From: Theristus sp. LFF4_11
Taxonomy: Eukaryota > Nematoda > Chromadorea > Monhysterida > Xyalidae
Direction of reading: 5' to 3'
Length of the DNA: 64,000 bases
Assembly (NCBI GenBank): GCA_030248135.1
Contig: JASANC010000316.1
Location: forward strand, 62,001-126,000
Shown here: positions 34,900 to 48,767 of the stretch, one piece after another
How the letters are laid out: each line of letters starts with the position of its first letter
Position numbering within the stretch: position 1 is the stretch's first letter
Notes under the pieces: generated by a model
The model's database searches: none
Told to the model about the DNA's origin: nothing
Seen by the model: the letters and a program-made list of their open reading frames with translations, nothing else
Position numbers and translations under genes: made by a program

Positions 34900-35355
34900 G
34901 GTTTTGAATTTGATCCACTGAATTTCGCGTTGGGGCGGTTCGGAAGGGGGGTGGTCCGGATTTTTTTTAGATAAATTTAAAAGGTTGTTTTTGGGGAAAA
35001 GGGAACTGGAAAAAGGAAAAAAAATAAAAAATGTGAAAAAAAAATGGCAGCAAAAGGGGGGGGAATGCAAAGAGATGTGGGGGGGGGTAAGGGTGCGGGG
35101 GGGGGGGGGGGGGCGTTTGTTGGGTGGGTGGGTTTCTTTTTTTGTGGTTTCAAGTAAAAAAAAACCGGGGCCGGCGGGGTGGGGGGGGGGGGGGTGGGGG
35201 GGAAAAAAAAAAAAAAATTAAGGTTGGGTGGTTGTTTTGGGGGGCGGGGAAAAAAAATGTGGTGGGGTGGGGGGGGGGGGGGGGGTGTGGGGGAAGGATT
35301 GTGTGGTGGTGTTGTGTTTTGTGGGGGGAAAGTGGGGGGAAAAAAGGGGGGGCGG
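34900..35355. repeat. G-run low-complexity tract
   Basis: Runs of up to 17 G, mixed with A-runs and GTGGG words. No codon structure and no tandem unit. It abuts the truncated left end of the first Helitron-like element. It may be a real G-rich (G-quadruplex-prone) tract or a badly resolved assembly region. Confidence 0.6.
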
Positions 35356-36928
35356 TACTACTAAATTTACAATTTGTCTGTCCGTCACACTTTTGAATTG
35401 GCGCTCATTTTTGCTATTTAAGAAAGCTTCATCTCAATCTCAATCTCAATCTTTATCTATTTTTAATATCACTTGAAATTGTTTAATCAAAACGCCGCTC
35501 TTCATAGCTGAAAGTCATCATGATACTCTTTTCAAGTTGATACTCTACGGTTATGCCTACGGTTGGCAAATAGCAATTGTTGCTGCTCAAAACTTGACGA
35601 GCGACTGCGAAAGATGTGACAAAACCGTCTTTGAAAAAAGTAAGTTATTTTCAATTGGGTCGCAATGGTATTTACCATTCATTTTCACTTTGCAAAAGGC
35701 TTGGGTTATGTTAGGGTAAACGGGTAAAAAGAAGCAATGACTGCAAAACGAAACTTAAAAACGTCACTTTTTTGTTTCTTCTATTTATTTTCATTTTACA
35801 AAAAGGCTTGGCTTAGGTAAACGGGTAAAAAAGCATTAGCTTTTTAAAACGGGTAATTAAAAAAAACCGTTAATTTTTATATTTTTATTCAATTTTACTT
35901 CACTTACAAAAAGGCTTGACTTAGGTTACGGTGAACGGGTAAAAATAGCAAAATCATAAACCTCGCATTTTCGCTTTATAAAAGATGCTTGGCTTACGTT
36001 AGGGTAAACGGGTTAAAGAAGCATTAGCTTTTTAAAACGGGTAATTGAAAAAACCGTTAATTTTTATATTTTTTATTCAATTTTACTTCATTTGCAAAAA
36101 GGCTTGACTTAGGTTAGGGTGAACGGGTAAAAGAAGCATTATCTTATTAAAACGGGTAATTGAAAAAACCGTTAATTTTTATATTTTTTATTCAATTTTA
36201 CTTCATTTACAAAAAGGCTTGACTTAGGTTACGGTGAACGGGTAAAAATTGCAAAATCATAAACTTCGCATTTTCACATTACAAAAGATGCTTGGCTTAT
36301 GTTAGGGTAAACGGGTAAAAAGAAGCAATGACTGCAAAACGAAATTAAAAACGTCACTGTTTTTGTTTCTTCTATTCATTTTCACTTTACAAAAAAGGCT
36401 TGGCTTATGTTAGGCTAACCGGGTAAAAGAAGCATTAGCTTTTTAAAACGGGTAATTGAATAAAACGTTAATTTTTATATTTTTTATTCAATCTTACTTA
36501 ACTTACAAAAAGGCTTGACGGTCAGGGTGAACGGGTAAAAATAGCAAAATCATAAACTTCGCATTTTCACTTTACAAAAAAGGCTTGGCTAAGGTAAACG
36601 GGTAAATGAAGCATTAGCTTTTTTAAACGGGTAATTAAAAAACGTTAATTTTTATGTTTTTTATTCAATCTTACTTCACATACAAAAAGGCTTGCCTTAG
36701 GTTAGGGTGAATGGGTAAAAATAACAAACTCATAAACTTCGCATTTTTTATTCATTTAAATACAATAAAAAATATTGTATTGTAGGCGGCTTCACGGCAG
36801 CACAAAGTAAATTTTCTTCAGATTGGTTATTCAGTAAACGTTACTGTTTTTTTCTTTTTAATTCAATGCTACTTCACCAAAAAGGCTTGGCATTGATTAA
36901 GCCACATACGCTCGGGTCAATTGGCTAG
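35356..36928. mobile_element. Helitron-like element 1 (left end clipped)
   Basis: Nearly identical to element 2. It begins at TACTACTAAATTTACAATTT, lacking the first TCTAT, and ends GGGTCAATTGGCTAG. The interior is made of diverged repeats of GGCTTGACTTAGGTTAGGGT followed by GAACGGGTAAAA. It has no Rep/helicase ORF, only a 60-codon frame of unknown meaning at 35537-35719. Confidence 0.75.
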
Positions 36929-38507
36929 TCTATTACTACTAAATTTACAATTTGTCTGTCCGTCACACTTTTGAATTGGCGCCCATTTTTGCTATTTAAG
37001 AAAGCTTCATCTCAATCTCAATCTCAATCTTTATCTATTTTTAATATCACTTGAAATTGTTTAATCAAAACGCCGCTCTTCATAGCTGAAAGTCATCATG
37101 ATACTCTTTTCAAGTTGATACTCTACGGTTATGGCTACAGTTGGCAAATAGCAATTGTTGCTGCTCAAAACTTGACGAGCGACTGCGAAAGATGTGACAA
37201 AACCGTCTTTGAAAAAAGTAAGATATTTTCAATTGGGTCGCAATGGTATTTACCATTCATTTTCACTTTGCAAAAGGCTTGGGTTATGTTAGGGTAAACG
37301 GGTAAAAAGAAGCAATGACTGCAAAACGAAACTTAAAAACGTCACTTTTTTGTTTCTTCTATTCATTTTCACTTTACAAAAAAGGCTTGGCTTAGGTAAA
37401 CGGGTAAAAAAGCATTAGCTTTTTAAAACGGGTAATTAAAAAAACCGTTAATTTTTATATTTTTATTCAATTTTACTTCACTTACAAAAAGGCTTGACTT
37501 AGGTTACGGTGAACGGGTAAAAATAGCAAAATCATAAACCTCGCATTTTCGCTTTATAAAAGATGCTTGGCTTACGTTAGGGTAAACGGGTTAAAGAAGC
37601 ATTAGCTTTTTAAAACGGGTAATTGAAAAAACCGTTAATTTTTATATTTTTTATTCAATTTTACTTCATTTGCAAAAAGGCTTGACTTAGGTTAGGGTGA
37701 ACGGGTAAAAGAAGCATTATCTTATTAAAACGGGTAATTGAAAAAACCGTTAATTTTTATATTTTTTATTCAATTTTACTTCATTTACAAAAAGGCTTGA
37801 CTTAGGTTACGGTGAACGGGTAAAAATTGCAAAATCATAAACTTCGCATTTTCACATTACAAAAGATGCTTGGCTTATGTTAGGGTAAACGGGTAAAAAA
37901 GAAGCAATGACTGCAAAACGAAATTAAAAACGTCACTGTTTTTGTTTCTTCTATTCATTTTCACTTTACAAAAAAGGCTTGGCTTATGTTAGGCTAACCG
38001 GGTAAAAGAAGCATTAGCTTTTTAAAACGGGTAATTGAATAAAACGTTAATTTTTATATTTTTTATTCAATCTTACTTAACTTACAAAAAGGCTTGACGG
38101 TCAGGGTGAACGGGTAAAAATAGCAAAATCATAAACTTCGCATTTTCACTTTACAAAAAAGGCTTGGCTAAGGTAAACGGGTAAATGAAGCATTAGCTTT
38201 TTTAAACGGGTAATTAAAAAACGTTAATTTTTATGTTTTTTATTCAATCTTACTTCACATACAAAAAGGCTTGCCTTAGGTTAGGGTGAATGGGTAAAAA
38301 TAACAAACTCATAAACTTCGCATTTTTTATTCATTTAAATACAATAAAAAATATTGTATTGTAGGCGGCTTCACGGCAGCACAAAGTAAATTTTCTTCAG
38401 ATTGGTTATTCAGTAAACGTTACTGTTTTTTTCTTTTTAATTCAATGCTACTTCACCAAAAAGGCTTGGCATTGATTAAGCCACATACGCTCGGGTCAAT
38501 TGGCTAG
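36929..38507. mobile_element. Helitron-like element 2
   Basis: Begins TCTATTACTACTAAATTTAC directly after the CTAG end of element 1 and ends GGGTCAATTGGCTAG. 1579 bp. It differs from element 1 by only a few bases (for example GGCTACAGTTGG against GCCTACGGTTGG). Confidence 0.8.
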
Positions 38508-40357
<1,850 letters not shown>

Positions 40358-42086
40358 TCTACTATACTAAAATAATACTTTGTCTGTCTGTCTGTCTGTC
40401 TGTCCGTCCAACTTTTTGCTACTTAATGTAGCGAAATCCAAATGTTGCTATCACTTTTTAACATTTTTTCTATGCGAATCATTTTCTCTCTTTTGGTTTT
40501 CAACAACGAGTCATCATGATTCATTCAGTTCTTTCCTCAACGTTACGTCGCAATGGTCAGGTTGGTTGGTAGTTGTGGTGTAAAAAGATGAGACTATAAT
40601 GAGCGGGAACGAATTGCTCTAAAGAAGCGATTATCTCACAGAATGGACGGCACATCCGATTATGATCGATAGCAAGAATTGGAATAGCGGGTCTCCCAAT
40701 AAAACGAATTTGCGACTTTGAAAAATCAACAGTAACGAAATCGGCTATTGCTTTTTTTCACACAAAATTTGTTTTCCTGTGAATAATAATTGAATCGCAT
40801 ATTTTTTCTGAACAAATACGGGTAACGTTGGATCAAAGCAAATTGAAACAGGTCATGAAGATCGATTGTGACAGCACAAAACAAACAGCAGTTTTTACAA
40901 GATTTTAACCAAAATTCTGTGATTTTCAAAAAGCAAAATTGTGGTGAACACAAACTTGCAATTTTGAAACAGCAGAAACTGAAATCGTATTGTTTAAAAA
41001 ACATTTTTGTGCAAAAGCGGGCTTACTATAAAAAACACAAATGAGATTGTGCAAATAAACGGGTATCGATTTCGGCCAGTTCTGTAAAATAAAAAATAAT
41101 CGGGCGATTTTGAATAATAATAATCAAACTTAGCGATTTTGAAAAATGAATTTGTCAAACAATCAAGTCACGTTTGGAAAATTTCCAGTCCGTGATGCAT
41201 CATTATTAAAACAGGTGCATGTGCAGTAGCGGTGGCCCCTGCCCTTTAACACAGGAAAGAAAAAATGCAAAAACTAAATTGATCATTTTCACCTTATCAA
41301 AAAGGCTTGGCTTAGGATTGGGTTTGGGATTAGGAACCCACAACGACTCATTGCAAGCAACCTCTGATCAGAAATCAAGGAAACCACTTTTAAGAATGTA
41401 TACAAATCATTTCAGTCAACAAGAAAAAATCAGAAAAAACTAAACAAACCGTAGTTTTTACAAGATTTTAACTAAAATTCTGTGACTTTCAAAAAGCAAA
41501 ATTGTGAATACAAATTTGCAATTTTGAAACAGCAGAAACTGGAATCATATTATTTAAAAACATTTTTGTGCAAAAGCGGGCTTACTATGAAAAACACAAA
41601 TGGGATTGTGCAAATAAACGGGTATCGATTCCGGCCAGTTCTGAAAAAAAATTAACGGGAACGACTTGCCTTTAACCGAGTTTAACTTAACTAACCGAGA
41701 ACAAATGCGAGCAGCAAATTCAATTAGTTTAGAAAAAATTCTCAGCGATTCCAAAATCAGCGAAACAGAGTTATAAAAGAATCATTTTTGACATAGAATT
41801 GACATCGAATCGAAAAGCTTGAAAACAAACATTTGAAACGTTTGAAAAGCACTTTTAAAAATTGAGCGGGTTCTCGAGATAAAAACAAAAGCAGAACGCT
41901 TGCCCAAACAATAAACGGTATCAACGAATTTAAATGCTTGAAAGCCTTGGTTAAAAAAATCAACACGTTTCCCGTTTCAGGAAAACAGAAGCAAACAAAT
42001 GTCGATAAATCCGCGGGTGCGCACCTTGCTGTTAACAAAATCGCAAACATAATTTACCCGGGCCGTAGGCACGGGTCAACTGCTAG
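40358..42086. mobile_element. Helitron-like element 4
   Basis: Begins TCTACTATACTAAAATAATA immediately after the CTAG of element 3. Ends with the same CCCGGGCCGTAGGCACGGG hairpin and CTGCTAG; the next base is T, as expected for insertion into AT. 1729 bp, homologous to element 3 without its insertion. No helicase ORF. Confidence 0.85.
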
Positions 42087-42225
42087 TAGAGAAAAAAACA
42101 ATAGTTTCTGCAGCGAACACGATGACTTGCGTAGTTCGCAGTTTTATTCAATCGAGTTGCTACGATTAGCAGAAACGAATAGCCATTTTTGGAACACTCA
42201 GTTTCGATTCGATTTTTCTTTACAG

Positions 42226-45200
42226 CGCAGCGAGCCGCTATTTAGCAGATCAGTTATCGCAAGTGGAAGATGCAACCGAACGACAAATGTGGACGCATCG
42301 GGTGTTGGCCAGTGTGCAATCGCAGGAACGTGCGTTGTTGTTGTTGTTCTTTTTGTTTAATTTTTGTTCTTTAGGTACCAACGATCTGAACGTCGGCGTT
42401 CTTTTTTTTTAATTTTTACTCCCTTGCGTATTTTGGCTTCGGTAGCTCACTGTCCCTTTATTCGTTTAGGGCAGACATTCTGACGCGCATTTTGGTCGGA
42501 AAATCGATGTATTAGAAACGGAAGGTTTTTGTGGTGACTGATGATCAGTGGAATTATGTTAAAAAGAGATTGTGGATTTGAGGTTTTCCGGTTGCTGAAT
42601 TGGTTGCCTACAAGCTACCAGTGTGACAAAATTTGGCGATTCTCTGTTCTTTTTGAACACAGTAGTTGTTTGATCAGTTTCTTTTCTCTTTTTCAGTTGA
42701 TTCAGCCGTTGTTGACTTGGACGCAATCACACTGGCCATCCAGGACTGTAGTCAGCAAGAAAATGACTCGTGGGTTTTGTATTCATCATTTTTGTAATGC
42801 TGTAACTTAATTCACTAAAAGAGAGGTGAAAATCAGTTTCATGCGTGATGCGACAATTCAAAATTGCTGAACGACGTAGAACAGGACAGAGTCACGCAAG
42901 CAGTGTTGAATTGTCAATCAAGCATGATACGAATTTCGTTTCTACCAACGAGATACTAATCGAGTCGCAGAACCAACCAAAGTTCCACGCTTAGTAAGTG
43001 TTGACTTTCGATGAAAGTAAAAATAAATATTGAAGTTTTTACAGCGAAAAAATGTTCGAAGTGATTGACGCATTCTCCATTCGTCAGTACGAATTTCAAC
43101 CAGACTCAAAGAAGCTAGTCGAGTTGGTGGAGTTTTTGCTCGGTTTTTGGTGCGCTTCCGCATTTGAATCTGACATACTGATTGCCTGCATCGAGCGGGT
43201 TGGAGCGAAATGCAAAATCAGCCAATCAGCGCAATGCCCACGATTTATGGTGCATTATATATTTTTGAACAAAATCTAAAAAAACTTACGGAAAAACTGA
43301 TTGAGACTTCTCAATTTCACAGACGCGAAAACATCCCGCTGCCACAGGCACTGTTGTTTCCAACGCGGGCCGATTCAAAAGTGAACTTGTTCAAGCATCG
43401 CTTCAGCATTGTACAGCAGGTGACTGATTGTATTCCATCCTAATGCCAGAACTCTGGCCATACACGACGGAGTACGGTATCTATCGTTTTCGGTCTCGAC
43501 ACGATCTTGCTGCCGCTTTTCTGGGATCGTTAAAGGGAATTGGAAAAAATTGTCGGAACAAAGTTGTGCCAGTAATCTTCCTTGACAAACGGGAACGTCT
43601 GCACTGAAGTCGTGTGAACACCGAATACGGTGGCTACCGTATCCGAACTTCTAATTTTCGCATTTGTTTGACTGTACTGCACAATCTACACACTGGCATT
43701 TCTTGGCTATTTCTCGAAATCCGATCGATTAACGAATTTCAAAACGAATTTTTAAAAAAATGTGTTTTTTGTTGTTCTTTCGCAGCGTGTCGAGCGTCAC
43801 GATTTGTTCTCGAAGCCGGCGTTCGTTGGTTCGGACGCAACGGCGCAGAAATTTCGGGTCGGTCAGGTTTTGTTTGCAATTCATCCGTTTTTCGGGCGTA
43901 GTTTTTGGTTCACAAATGTGCGTTTTGCCTTTTTCCAAATGACCCTTTATGGGGATTTATCGTGAGGTTTATTTTCACTATTTCCGCTTTAAAACTTTTC
44001 AGCTGAGGCGAATCGAGGAGCTCAGAGGCGCCGGCTCTAAACTGAATGACGTCATCGTGCTCGCAATGCTGGTCCAACTCGAGGCTGTACGTTTTTGTTC
44101 GTTTTTTTGTTTTGCTGATTGTTCTGTTGTTCATTGCATCCGGTCCTGAAAGCCCTTGCACCAATGTAGCGTCAGCTCAGCACGTGAGTGATATTTCTGA
44201 ACACTTTCACCACAAACGCCCAAGACACTACGAAAATGCTGGAACCCTTTTTGCTGATTGGCTGTTTTTTTGAAGAGTCTTGCGCAAAATGGTCCGATAT
44301 GGCTCAAGATCTACCGTTGGTTTTGCTTAGTTCGTATAAAATACTAACTCACCGCAAAACACTTTATTCCATGAACCGTTAAGCACTTTATTCCATAGCA
44401 TAATCAGGTCTTACCTTATTTTACCCATTTTTATGTATTTTACTCAATTTTTACCCATTTTTATGTATTTTACCCAAATTTTACCCATTTTTATGTATTT
44501 TTACACATTTTTTACCCATTTTTATGTATTTTTACACAATTTTTACCCATTTTTATGTATTTTTACACAATTTTTACCCATTTTGTGTATTTTACCCAAC
44601 TTTTCACCCAGGGCAAATTCCACCTCGAGGATCCGACGGGCATCGTACAGGTTGACCTGTCGAATGCGCTCTTTCACACGGGTCTGTTCACCGAGAACTG
44701 CATTGTTCTAGCGGAGGGTCGGTACTCGCCGGTGGAGCGGCTGCTGAAGGCCTCCGCCATCGGCCTACCCCCCACGGAGACAGCCGAAAATGCGCGCAAA
44801 TACTTCGGTAAGACGACCAAGTAGCGCTGATGAATTTGGGTACACCTGTACCTAGGTGTGGTTTGTCTCCGGCACAACCACGGGTGGCCAACAGGAGTAT
44901 AGTGTGTCCGTTACTTGAACACCCGAAACACACAGACTTTAAGTAATTCTGAGATGAGAACAGGTGGGAGTGGGACTTTTCTTTCTAGTTCATTTCTACA
45001 ACTTCGTTTCCTGTTAAGAACATGGTGAATGAAAGTGTTGCTGTTTTTAGCAGTAAAATCGTCGGTATGTTTTTTTTCAACGGTGACTGGTCAGCTGCGT
45101 TGTTGTTGGAGAATTTAGACGATGTTTTTCGCCAGGGCTAACTCAGAAAAGCGTACAGAACGCCCGTCGAGTAGAGTGCCTATCGAGTTTTCTCTGTCAT

Positions 45201-48200
45201 TGAGAGCCTATTCCCCTCGGCGGAACTCGATCCCCAAACGCACAGACGAGAGTCTAACGCGCTACCACCAGGCCACGAGAGTGCGTGCTTTTAGTCTCTG
45301 GATCAATCTTATCTGCGCGGTTGAGAAACTCAGTTGCAGCGCTAGATTTGATTGCTTCACTTCATGAAATTTTTTTCGAATCCGGTGTTGTTCCGTTCTA
45401 CCAGTCAGTCATTGCCAACTGTGCATCGTTCTGAATTATTGTACTGTTGTGATTCATTCAGATTGTTACACTTTCAGGTCACACGAATTATTTCGGTGGC
45501 ACGTCAAAACAGTGCGCCAGCGCCTCCGTGAAAATGCGCCATCTGGAATCGCAACAACAGGACGCAACGATGGTCTTTGCCACTGAAGTGTTCCTTGACT
45601 CGGAAGAGGTGTGAGAAATTGAGAGCTGGTCGCTGATTGGCTGCATTTTGAACTGGAGGCCCGGTGATTTGTTGCGCCTGTTTGTGACCCTTCCATAATG
45701 AATTGTGTACCGTTTACAAAAATTGCCGAATTTCTGAACACTGAAACGGGTTCAATTCCGACTCGCTGCTTGGTTGGTGTTCATTTTTGCAATCAATCGT
45801 GCATTTTTTTTGTTTTCAGGTGCGCCACAAGCTTCGCCGAATGTTTGAAGGCTTCTCTTCGGTGCCACCGACGTGTTTCGTGTTCTGCGGCAACTTCTGC
45901 TCGCAGCCATACGGCGTGCAGCAATATAAATCACTCGAAGGTTCCGGATTTTTTTTGAAATTGTTGTTGTTGTTGTTGTTTTGCGGCTGGCCAGTGTTTT
46001 TTATTTCGCTGCATGGCAGTAATATCGCTGTTTTTCCTGCGAGCGGCGCGACAAATGGTACGCGCGTTTGGGAGGTGGATGCCAGGGACTGTCGCGTCTG
46101 TAGCGCAGGTGTAGGGCTTTCGCCTGTCGTTCAGTAGGTGGAAAATTCGAACCTTGCTGCGGACAAGACACACCATGATGAAACTAAAGTGACCTAACAA
46201 GATCTAATGGTCTACTCCCTCCAGAGCCGAGGGTAAATTGGGCTCGGGGCAGTATTGCCCGTTTCCGCCGGAGTTTGGTACCTTAGGGTTTCCGGAACCG
46301 GCGCGCAAACAAAATAATTTTTTTTTATTTTTTTTTTATATATTTGAAGCACGCCCCCCACCGATTTCGGAAACCCGAAGGTACCAAACTCCGGTGGGAT
46401 TGGGGAATGGACGGCTCACCATCCCGTGGAACCAATACCCTCGCCACGTGAGGGGGACAGCCTCTAAGCCCCGCTCTGTCCTGGGAGCACCAGTGATCTT
46501 AGCCCGATTTCGGTTTCGGTGGCCTGCGGTCGCTATATCCCCGTAGGGCAGCGAATCCGAAAGTTTTAGTTGAAAACCAGAGTAGTTATTAGAGTAGAGA
46601 GCTACAGTGGCGGCAGTTTGTCATCCTCCGTGGGGGATCGAACCCGTCACCTTCTGGGTTGAAGGCGAACGTGCTAACCACCGAGCCACGGAGGCGACTA
46701 TATAAATAATAAAAAAAATAAAAAAAACTGCACCTTCCGGGATGTTTGTTGGTTTGTTTCACCTTCCGGGATGTTTGTTGGTTTGTTTGTTACCGCAAAA
46801 AAACTGTCAAACTCCTCACCACCCAAACTTTTGTGCACATTTTTTCTTCAGATGGCTTCAAAGCGCTGTCGAAGTTGATCGCCGACTTTCCGCTGATTCG
46901 TGAACGCTCACACTTTGTGTTCGTGCCCGGTCCGCAAGACCCGGCGCTAGGCGACATTGTGCCCCGGTGAGCAGTGTGAAAAGCCATGCTGATTTTTTAT
47001 GATTTTCTCGCGTTTTCCACAAAAGTGAGTTTCGAACTTTCTCAGACCAGTACCGTTCGAGTGTGCGGTGTACCACCACCACGAAATGAGTTCCCTCAAA
47101 TCAGAGTGACTGATTTTTTTTGAGGGACGCTTTCCGGTCTGACGGAATGACCGTGGTACACCTTTATTTAAACCCAATATGTCTCACTTGGCCCCACCGA
47201 TTGGCAAACAAACAAGCCAACCGTCATAAATTATAGGCTGTCAGCTGATTGGTTAGATATCACACGTGATGCAGGCTTTCTGTGCAGGACAGACTCCACC
47301 TTCACAGCAGTTGCCTGCAGTTGCCTGCCACAGAAAGCATACATCTGGTCACCAACACCAATCAGCTGATACCCAGAATTTAGAGTTCGACTGTGAGTTT
47401 TTTCCTGTATGATAGCTAACAAGCGCAAACATCGATGACAGTTTTGAATGGTGGAACGATGCAGCTCCTACACAGCGTCCACACCCGACCGAGCCCGCTC
47501 GATCGGCCATATTGCGTCACTACTTTTCCCATCTGGGCAATGAACAACAACAATAGTTTTCAATGTTCATTTCCCTCTTACCTCTCTTTCAGGCCGGCAC
47601 TGCCTCCACCGCTGGTGGCCACCGCACAACGCTCCATTCCCCAGTCGCACTTTGTCAGTAACCCGTGTCGTCTGCGGTTTTGCACGCAGGAAATCGTGGT
47701 GTACCGCGAGAATCTCGTCGAGAAAATGTGCCGCAACTGCGTGCGAATGCCGACCGAACAGAAGCAGATACCGCAGCATGTTCGTTCGAGTTGGAATGTT
47801 GGCGTGGATAATGCAAGCGTAACAACGTTTTTTGCTTTGTGGAATACGGACGCCGCTGCTTCCAGGATCACAAAGCAAAATCACATAGATGCATGGATTC
47901 CAATTTTGCTCTTCCATCCATCCATCCATTTTATTTCGCGAAAAAGCAGGAAACTCCGATAAAACTGTATGAACCGCATGAAATTCGGAGACCCAATTCG
48001 GATGCTCTTGTTTTTTTCCGTCATGATATTCTCACCCGGGTGGGACGGGGTACTGTTGCTGTAACACGGTGCACTTTCGGAACGGTACAGGGTTGCTGTC
48101 GTAAATCAAGTTGTTGCTGTCAACCAAATACGTCACCGTGGTGGGCTGGTGGTAGTCTGTTAGACTCGTTGTCTGTGCGTTCGAGCATCGAGCCCCGCCT

Positions 48201-48707
48201 AGGGGTGTATAGGCGGGTGGCGGAGAACTGAGGGAAGGAGGACTGAGGCCCGGAGGACTGGTCACAGCTCACACAATGACAGAGACACAATATAGGCACC
48301 TAATGACAGAGAAAACTCAGTTGGCAGTTGGCACCCTACTCGACGGTGTTCTGTACGCTTTTCTGGGTTAGACCTGGCTAAAACATACCCAACAACAGCA
48401 ACAAAAGCCGCTTAACATGGTATCGCCCATCCGTGTCGCAGCGGTATGGTCGTGAACGAACAATGAACACAAGAATTCAACATATTCCAAAAAACATTAT
48501 TAAGCTTATTTCTAAAAACTTTCATTTCAGCTCGCGAAAACGCTGCTCTCGCAGGCGCACCTTTCGCCACTGCCATTGCACGTCAGTCCGGCCTACTGGG
48601 ACTACGATCACTGCATGCGTCTGTATCCGGCGCCCGATCTGGTGGTGCTCGCCGACTGCTACGAGGCGTTCACTGTGCAACAGAGTCAATGCACGATCAC
48701 GTGCACG
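42226..48707 (+). CDS. POLE2: DNA polymerase epsilon subunit 2, 12 exons seen (ends incomplete)
   Basis: Exons: 42226-42329, 42697-42769, 43045-43131 (or 43122), 43323-43419, 43786-43857, 44003-44086, 44612-44807, 45478-45608, 45820-45940, 46852-46966, 47593-47779, 48531 to about 48707; phases fit, about 481 aa. The protein follows POLE2 throughout: N-terminal helical region (YLADQLSQVEDATER), OB-fold (GKFHLEDPTGIVQVDLSNAL, CIVLAEGRY), and inactive calcineurin-like phosphoesterase domain (CFVFCGNF, FVFVPGPQDP, NPCRLRFCTQEIVVYRENLV, DYDHCMRLYPAPDL). It is the B subunit of the leading-strand replicase. The first about 25 codons and the last about 30 (the family's NPGSF end) were not found. The frame could read on to a stop at 48767. 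Introns hold SINEs and a MITE. Confidence 0.93.
43455..43640. repeat. Palindromic repeat of the TACGGTA/GGTCTCGACACGAT family
   Basis: GAGTACGGTATCTATCGTTT plus TCGGTCTCGACACGAT, later mirrored by AAGTCGTGTGAACACCGAAT and ACGGTGGCTACCGTAT. Related sequence is at 25036-25070 and 49267-49460. Located in POLE2 intron 4. Confidence 0.6.
44409..44600 (+). repeat. Tandem repeat of about 30 bp in POLE2 intron 6
   Basis: About six units of TTTTACCCATTTTTATGTAT followed by TTTACACAA-like spacers. The array stops just before the exon-7 acceptor and supplies a long pyrimidine-rich tract. Confidence 0.85.
45119..45283 (-). mobile_element. tRNA-derived SINE (type B), inverted
   Basis: Complement of the type B SINE: the head at the right end reads TCTCGTGGCCTGGTGGTAGC on the minus strand, with B-box-like GGGGATCGAG. 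The TTAGCCCTGGCGAAAA end is at the left. POLE2 intron 7. Confidence 0.8.
46091..46316 (+). mobile_element. tRNA-derived SINE (type A)
   Basis: Head GTCGCGTCTGTAGCGCAGGT, B-box-like AATTCGAACC, then the tail TCCGCCGGAGTTTGGTACCT ... CCGGAACCGGCGCGC and an A-rich end. POLE2 intron 9, adjoining a type C element in opposite orientation. Confidence 0.8.
46330..46700 (-). mobile_element. tRNA-derived SINE (type C) with well-folded tRNA-like head
   Basis: On the minus strand the head reads CCTCCGTGGCTCGGTGGTTA ... GACGGGTTCGATCC ... ACGGAGG, with a fully paired 7-bp acceptor-like stem and clear A and B boxes. The tail holds the same CGGAAACCCGAAGGTACCAA module as type A. The anticodon arm does not fold to a standard 7-base loop, so I do not call it a tRNA gene. 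Confidence 0.65.
47223..47394. mobile_element. Palindromic MITE copy in POLE2 intron 10
   Basis: AAATTATAGGCTGTCAGCTG, ATTGGTT ... CAATCAGCTGATACCCAGAA, TTTAGAGTTCGACTGT: same family as 28907-29084. The left end is diverged. Confidence 0.75.
48133..48402 (+). mobile_element. tRNA-derived SINE (type B), long variant
   Basis: Head CGTGGTGGGCTGGTGGTAGT and B-box-like GAGCATCGAGCCCC, with an extra GGAGGACTG-rich insertion of about 70 bp before the common body (GACAGAGAAAACTC) and an ACAACAGCAACAAAA tail. POLE2 intron 11. Confidence 0.8.
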
Positions 48708-48767
48708 GTTGGACACTTTTTTTCTTTTCGTTGTTTTGGTTCTGTTGTTTGTTTGTCCACCAGTTGA

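Noticed and set aside
35537..35719. 60-codon frame conserved between Helitron elements 1 and 2
   Set aside because: The elements are near-identical duplicates, so conservation is expected without coding selection; no homology seen.
35800..38300. TTAGGTTAGGGT words suggesting telomeric repeat
   Set aside because: The words are spaced within longer diverged units and never form a pure tandem hexamer array.
46621..46698. tRNA gene on the minus strand
   Set aside because: Acceptor stem and A/B boxes are good, but the anticodon arm does not fold to a standard loop and the sequence joins a SINE tail.
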